A DNA stretch of 7,949 nt from Lentimicrobium sp. Its GTDB lineage: Bacteria > Bacteroidota > Bacteroidia > Bacteroidales > Lentimicrobiaceae. The stretch lies in NCBI GenBank assembly GCA_013336205.1, contig JAAXUD010000103.1:1-7949 (forward strand), written 5' to 3'. Made by a program: the position numbers and the translations under genes. Positions 5,066-7,949 of this stretch are shown piece after piece; positions within the stretch are counted from its first letter, which is position 1; every line of letters starts with the position of its first letter. The notes under the pieces were generated by a model. That model worked only from the letters and a program-made list of their open reading frames with translations. It did not search any database and was not told where the DNA came from.

Positions 5066-7591
5066 GCTGCCTTTGCTTTTTAACGGATCATCAATGCCGG
5101 TGGTTCCGCCGATAACCAGTTTGAATCGCTCAGGATTGTCGCCGGTGGTATAATTGAAATCATAGGTTACTTGATTTCTCAGGTTGATTGTTACTGCATT
5201 GGTTTCGTCAACCAGGTAAACCGGAACCAAAGCAGGGAAGCTCTCCAACTGGCTGAAATCAAATGTTATCTGTCCTGAAAAGCTGGTTTCAAAGTTCAAT
5301 GGGATAGTAACTGAGCCCGACAATTCAGGCAAGGTGTTGATGGATATTTTCTGACCATCAACCAGTGTTGAAAGTTGCGGTGCATCGGCATTCCCGCCAA
5401 GTTTGGCCACATCGCGCATATCCTGTCCTTGTAATCCGTCCGGAGTAAACCTTACAAGTGCTTCATCGGAATAATTGTTGCCGGTGGCTTTGATTCTGAG
5501 TTGATTTACTGCAGCATCTTTGTAAAATGCCTGGCTGCTATGTACCCTGGCCGCATTATCCATTGACAAATACGAATAGGTGTCAGTGGTTCTGACAAAA
5601 AAGGACTGTCCCTGCGGAATGTACCGGCTTCCGCCGTTGGTGCCGGCCTCAGATCCATATGCAGCGTAATTGCCGGCCTGCGGATTCCATATCCAGATTG
5701 CATCATACAATTGATATTTGTTCCAGTCCGGAGAATCCCAATCAATGGCTGAAGGATATGGATTTGGGATCAGCTGATATTCATCCGCATTCTGATACAA
5801 ACTAAAGCCTTTACTGCCATTTGCCAGTTGCCCGGAAAAGGTGTAGGTCGTGGCGTTGCCGGGATAGTAAATCATATAGCCCTGATTATTAAAGATTGGA
5901 GTCAGCGGATCGTTGCTCACTGCGGACCAATCCTGTAAATCCGGATCAAAGCTGTAAAGGTAGGATCCGGTGAAAAGCCCTGCTGTATAATCAGCCCCTT
6001 CATTTGGTATTGAAACAAGGTGGTATTTGTTCAGTGTAAGATTCGCATCGCCGGTAATGTAGCGTTTTACGGTAGCCTGAACATTGTCGGTGTGGTGAAT
6101 CAGTGATCCAGTTCCGCTTGCGTTGCTTTCCAAAACAAGGCCGTTGTTGCCCGAATAGTTTACCAGATTTCCGTTTACCGTAAGTGCTTTGGCAGGATCG
6201 ATGGTTACCGATGCGCCCGCCTCTATGGTCAGATTATGGCATTGTGCTGGAGTTGCAACAGCCTGATTAATTTGGGGTTGATTTAATGGTTGGGCAGGAA
6301 TGATTGCGTCAAGGGCGCTGTTTGGAGCATAACCCCTGTTCCAGTTTGAGCCATCAGACCAGGCAGTGCCGCTAGAGCCCGTCCATTCAAGTGGTGAAGA
6401 GTACTTGAAAATGATCCCATTACTGTCATCTCCGCCTTCACGGGCCATCCCGTAAAAGTCTTCACCGGATTTGATAAGGTCACCGTAGGGGTGCAAACCG
6501 TTGTTACCGATGAAACTGGTAAGGGGCGTAAATGAACTTTGGGCAATGTCGTATTTGAAAACTGTGCCTGAATAATTGTCACCTCCGTAATGCGTTAGTC
6601 CAAAGAGGTTTCCGTTGTCCAGAATCATTGAACCAAGCGGGCCGGAGGCGCTGTTGTCAAACTGCACCAGATCGCTATAAGCACTTCCGTTAGTCTGAAT
6701 ACTAAAGAGCGTTCCACCGAGGTTGATCCCTCCCTCAGGAGTCATTCCATAAAGTGTTGTCCCCGATAACACCAGATTTCCGTGAGGATACCTTCCTTCG
6801 CTTCCATTGAAATGATGAAGTGTGGTAAAGTTTGAACCATCAACATCAAGGCTGAAAATTGTGCCTTTAGAACCAGAGCCACCGTATTTTGCCATTCCAT
6901 AAAGTTTATTTCCTGATTTAATCAAAGAACCTGCCGGGTACCCACCGTCAACATAATAGTTGAACGAATGAAGGGTGCTAAAACCGGTACCATCGGTGTT
7001 GATTTTAAAGATGGCACCTTCAACTCCGGAAGGGCCATAGTTTGTGGTTCCGTAAAGAATCCCATCTGATAAAATGAGGTTACCCCGTGGGCCGCTTCCG
7101 TCTATAATTTCCTTAAAATGATGAAGTATGGTATAATCGCTTCCGTCGGGATTGATCTTGAAAACGCAACCATATCCATTGTCGCCACCTTCAGAAGCTG
7201 TTCCATAGAATGTCCCTGCATTGTAAAGCAACGAGCCGTAAGGCTTCCTTCCATTTATTCCGTTGAAATCGAATAGTTTGGTGTACCCGGTCCCATCCGG
7301 GTTTATCCTGAATATACATCCCTGTTCGCCAGCCCCGCCTTCAGGGGTCATGCCATAGAAATAGCCTCCTTCTGCAATCAGGTTGCCTTCCGGATTTTTC
7401 CCCTCAGAGGTGCCTTTAAATATGAGCCGCCGGGTGAATTCTGTTCCGCTCTTTGTAATGCTGAACATATACCCATATTCCGATGGTCCGTTGCTCATGG
7501 TGGCATAAAGCAGATTGCCGATCACCAGCACCGATCCGCCTGATTGGCTGTGGTTCGCATAGTAAGTTTGATGTTCGAGATCAATCAGCAT
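4844..7591 (-). CDS. GloVer-repeat protein with T9SS type A C-terminal sorting domain, N terminus truncated
   Basis: This is a 915-codon frame. Residues 19-400 form eight ~50-residue repeats of the GloVer (choice-of-anchor tandem repeat) type, each with G-[NS]-L-[IL], a LYGMT..GG core, G.[IV]FKINPDG and T.LH.F; the last is partial. Such repeats suggest a beta-propeller. Residues ~402-480 (WTGSSGTAWSDGSNW..., then a CHNLTIEAGASVTI strand repeat) are a wrapping beta region typical of Bacteroidota surface proteins, followed by a ~350-residue region with a RYIPQGQSFFVR segment. Residues ~843-915 are a Por-type sorting domain (ARLEIFNTEGRRI...), which directs export through the type IX secretion system and is usually removed at the surface. 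A signal peptide is obligatory for this route, yet the N terminus (MLIDLEHQTYY) has none. The frame continues upstream without a start to a stop at 7679-7681, but there it runs antisense to argS. The gene is therefore probably cut at its 5' end. The role is likely extracellular or surface binding; the ligand is unknown. Confidence 0.8.
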   Translation of the reverse strand: MLIDLEHQTYYANHSQSGGSVLVIGNLLYATMSNGPSEYGYMFSITKSGTEFTRRLIFKGTSEGKNPEGNLIAEGGYFYGMTPEGGAGEQGCIFRINPDGTGYTKLFDFNGINGRKPYGSLLYNAGTFYGTASEGGDNGYGCVFKINPDGSDYTILHHFKEIIDGSGPRGNLILSDGILYGTTNYGPSGVEGAIFKINTDGTGFSTLHSFNYYVDGGYPAGSLIKSGNKLYGMAKYGGSGSKGTIFSLDVDGSNFTTLHHFNGSEGRYPHGNLVLSGTTLYGMTPEGGINLGGTLFSIQTNGSAYSDLVQFDNSASGPLGSMILDNGNLFGLTHYGGDNYSGTVFKYDIAQSSFTPLTSFIGNNGLHPYGDLIKSGEDFYGMAREGGDDSNGIIFKYSSPLEWTGSSGTAWSDGSNWNRGYAPNSALDAIIPAQPLNQPQINQAVATPAQCHNLTIEAGASVTIDPAKALTVNGNLVNYSGNNGLVLESNASGTGSLIHHTDNVQATVKRYITGDANLTLNKYHLVSIPNEGADYTAGLFTGSYLYSFDPDLQDWSAVSNDPLTPIFNNQGYMIYYPGNATTYTFSGQLANGSKGFSLYQNADEYQLIPNPYPSAIDWDSPDWNKYQLYDAIWIWNPQAGNYAAYGSEAGTNGGSRYIPQGQSFFVRTTDTYSYLSMDNAARVHSSQAFYKDAAVNQLRIKATGNNYSDEALVRFTPDGLQGQDMRDVAKLGGNADAPQLSTLVDGQKISINTLPELSGSVTIPLNFETSFSGQITFDFSQLESFPALVPVYLVDETNAVTINLRNQVTYDFNYTTGDNPERFKLVIGGTTGIDDPLKSKGSMWIADGSVFIHTPGAAGEKARLEIFNTEGRRIVEQNIVLNELTVVAATAPGMVIARITTADKLLTCKGLLNNR
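6392..7537 (-). repeat. Eight tandem GloVer-type repeats within the T9SS protein gene
   Basis: Units of about 150 bases (49-51 codons) begin at residues 19, 69, 119, 170, 221, 271, 320 and 370; the eighth stops after ~31 codons. They are similar at protein level (YGM.xEGG, IFKINPDG, LHHF) but diverged at DNA level, so they are old domain repeats rather than a recent expansion. Confidence 0.85.
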
Positions 7592-7949
7592 GGTAATGGC
7601 ATCCGAATTGGCCAGCCAACTCCTTGATAAGAATGGGAAGCCGCCGAGTGGATTTGAACGGGTGGAAGCCGTAAAAGGCTATCTGAACCTGTACTTTTCC
7701 ACATTTTCTTATGCCAATCGGGTGATCGGCACAGTTCTCACGGAAACCGATCGATTTGGGCTTAACTCAAAAAACAATCAACGGGTGATGGTCGAATTTT
7801 CACAGCCTAATACCCATAAAGCCTTCCATGTTGGGCATTTACGAAATGTCATTCTGGGGAATTCTGTCTGCAATATTCTTGAAGCTGCCGGCTATGATGT
7901 GGTGCGTGCCAACTATATTGGTGATATCGGCCTGCACGTTATCAAATGG
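7590..7949 (+). CDS. argS: Arginyl-tRNA synthetase fragment (N-terminal region missing, 3' end outside window)
   Basis: There are 120 codons, open to the right edge. FERVEAVKGYLNLYFS (22-37) is the end of the N-terminal tRNA-binding domain. VMVEFSQPNTHKAFHVGHLRN (66-86, written here in two motifs: VEFSQPN and HVGH) is the class I catalytic entry with the HIGH motif as HVGH (80-83), and YIGDIGLHVIKW follows. The enzyme charges tRNA-Arg with arginine using ATP. Similarity begins only around SELASQL, so about 50-60 N-terminal residues of a normal enzyme are missing. The frame continues upstream only to a TGA at 7569-7571. ATG 7590 is the only plausible start, and its bases overlap the start of the - strand T9SS gene (CATG at 7589-7592). 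The gene is therefore truncated, or this is an artificial junction. The HKAFHVGHLRN and YIGDIGLH motifs look unlike the usual Bacteroidota enzyme (NKPLHLGHIRN), as I remember it. Confidence 0.8.
   Translation, partial: MVMASELASQLLDKNGKPPSGFERVEAVKGYLNLYFSTFSYANRVIGTVLTETDRFGLNSKNNQRVMVEFSQPNTHKAFHVGHLRNVILGNSVCNILEAAGYDVVRANYIGDIGLHVIKW

Noticed and set aside
5506..6582. Two open frames on the - strand inside the large gene (5506-5745 and 6283-6582)
   Set aside because: They are other-frame shadows of the 915-codon gene and lack domain signatures.
6392..7537. The ~150-base periodicity considered as a CRISPR array or non-coding satellite
   Set aside because: The period is a protein-domain repeat (GloVer) with diverged DNA and no identical repeats or spacers.

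Overview
The window looks like a fragment of a Bacteroidota (Bacteroidetes) genome, probably an environmental or metagenome-derived Bacteroidales-like organism. The evidence is a DUF4382-type lipoprotein, small CsbD-like proteins, an sll1863-type coiled-coil lipoprotein, a small acidic protein ending in an ENNYYS-like motif, a PID-CTERM-like mini-protein, and a large secreted protein with a type IX secretion (T9SS) C-terminal domain. Start codons mostly follow A-rich leaders rather than strong Shine-Dalgarno sites, as is usual in this phylum. No rRNA, tRNA, CRISPR array or insertion sequence was found, and no gene-free stretch exceeds 300 bases.

Layout. Positions 2-610 (+) hold the 3' part of a DUF4382 surface lipoprotein gene, closed by a clear terminator. 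Positions 790-1888 (+) hold a CsbD-like protein, a coiled-coil stress lipoprotein and a second, divergent CsbD-like protein, with a long hairpin between the last two. Positions 2083-4544 (+) look like one operon: a small acidic protein, a bacterioferritin-family protein, an alpha/beta hydrolase of the chloroperoxidase/esterase type, and a UspA-type universal stress protein. Two palindromes precede it, one of them a TGAT-N4-ATCA site of CRP/FNR type. This whole + strand block reads as a general-stress module.

Convergent to it on the - strand are a 77-residue PID-CTERM-like protein (4559-4792) and a 915-codon protein (4844-7591) with eight GloVer-type repeats, a strand-rich middle region and a T9SS sorting domain. 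The right edge (about 7590-7949, +) encodes part of arginyl-tRNA synthetase, including its HIGH motif.

The two most notable points are these. First, the bacterioferritin homologue has lost five of six ferroxidase-centre ligands (three of them Glu to Gln) but keeps the haem-ligand methionine, which suggests a haem-only or structural ferritin cage. Second, near 7590 the T9SS protein (no signal peptide) and argS (no N-terminal region) meet head to head. Both are truncated there, so this is either a real rearrangement or an assembly chimera. Two further probable frame breaks (end of the first CsbD gene, end of the acidic-protein gene) mean sequence quality must be considered alongside biology.
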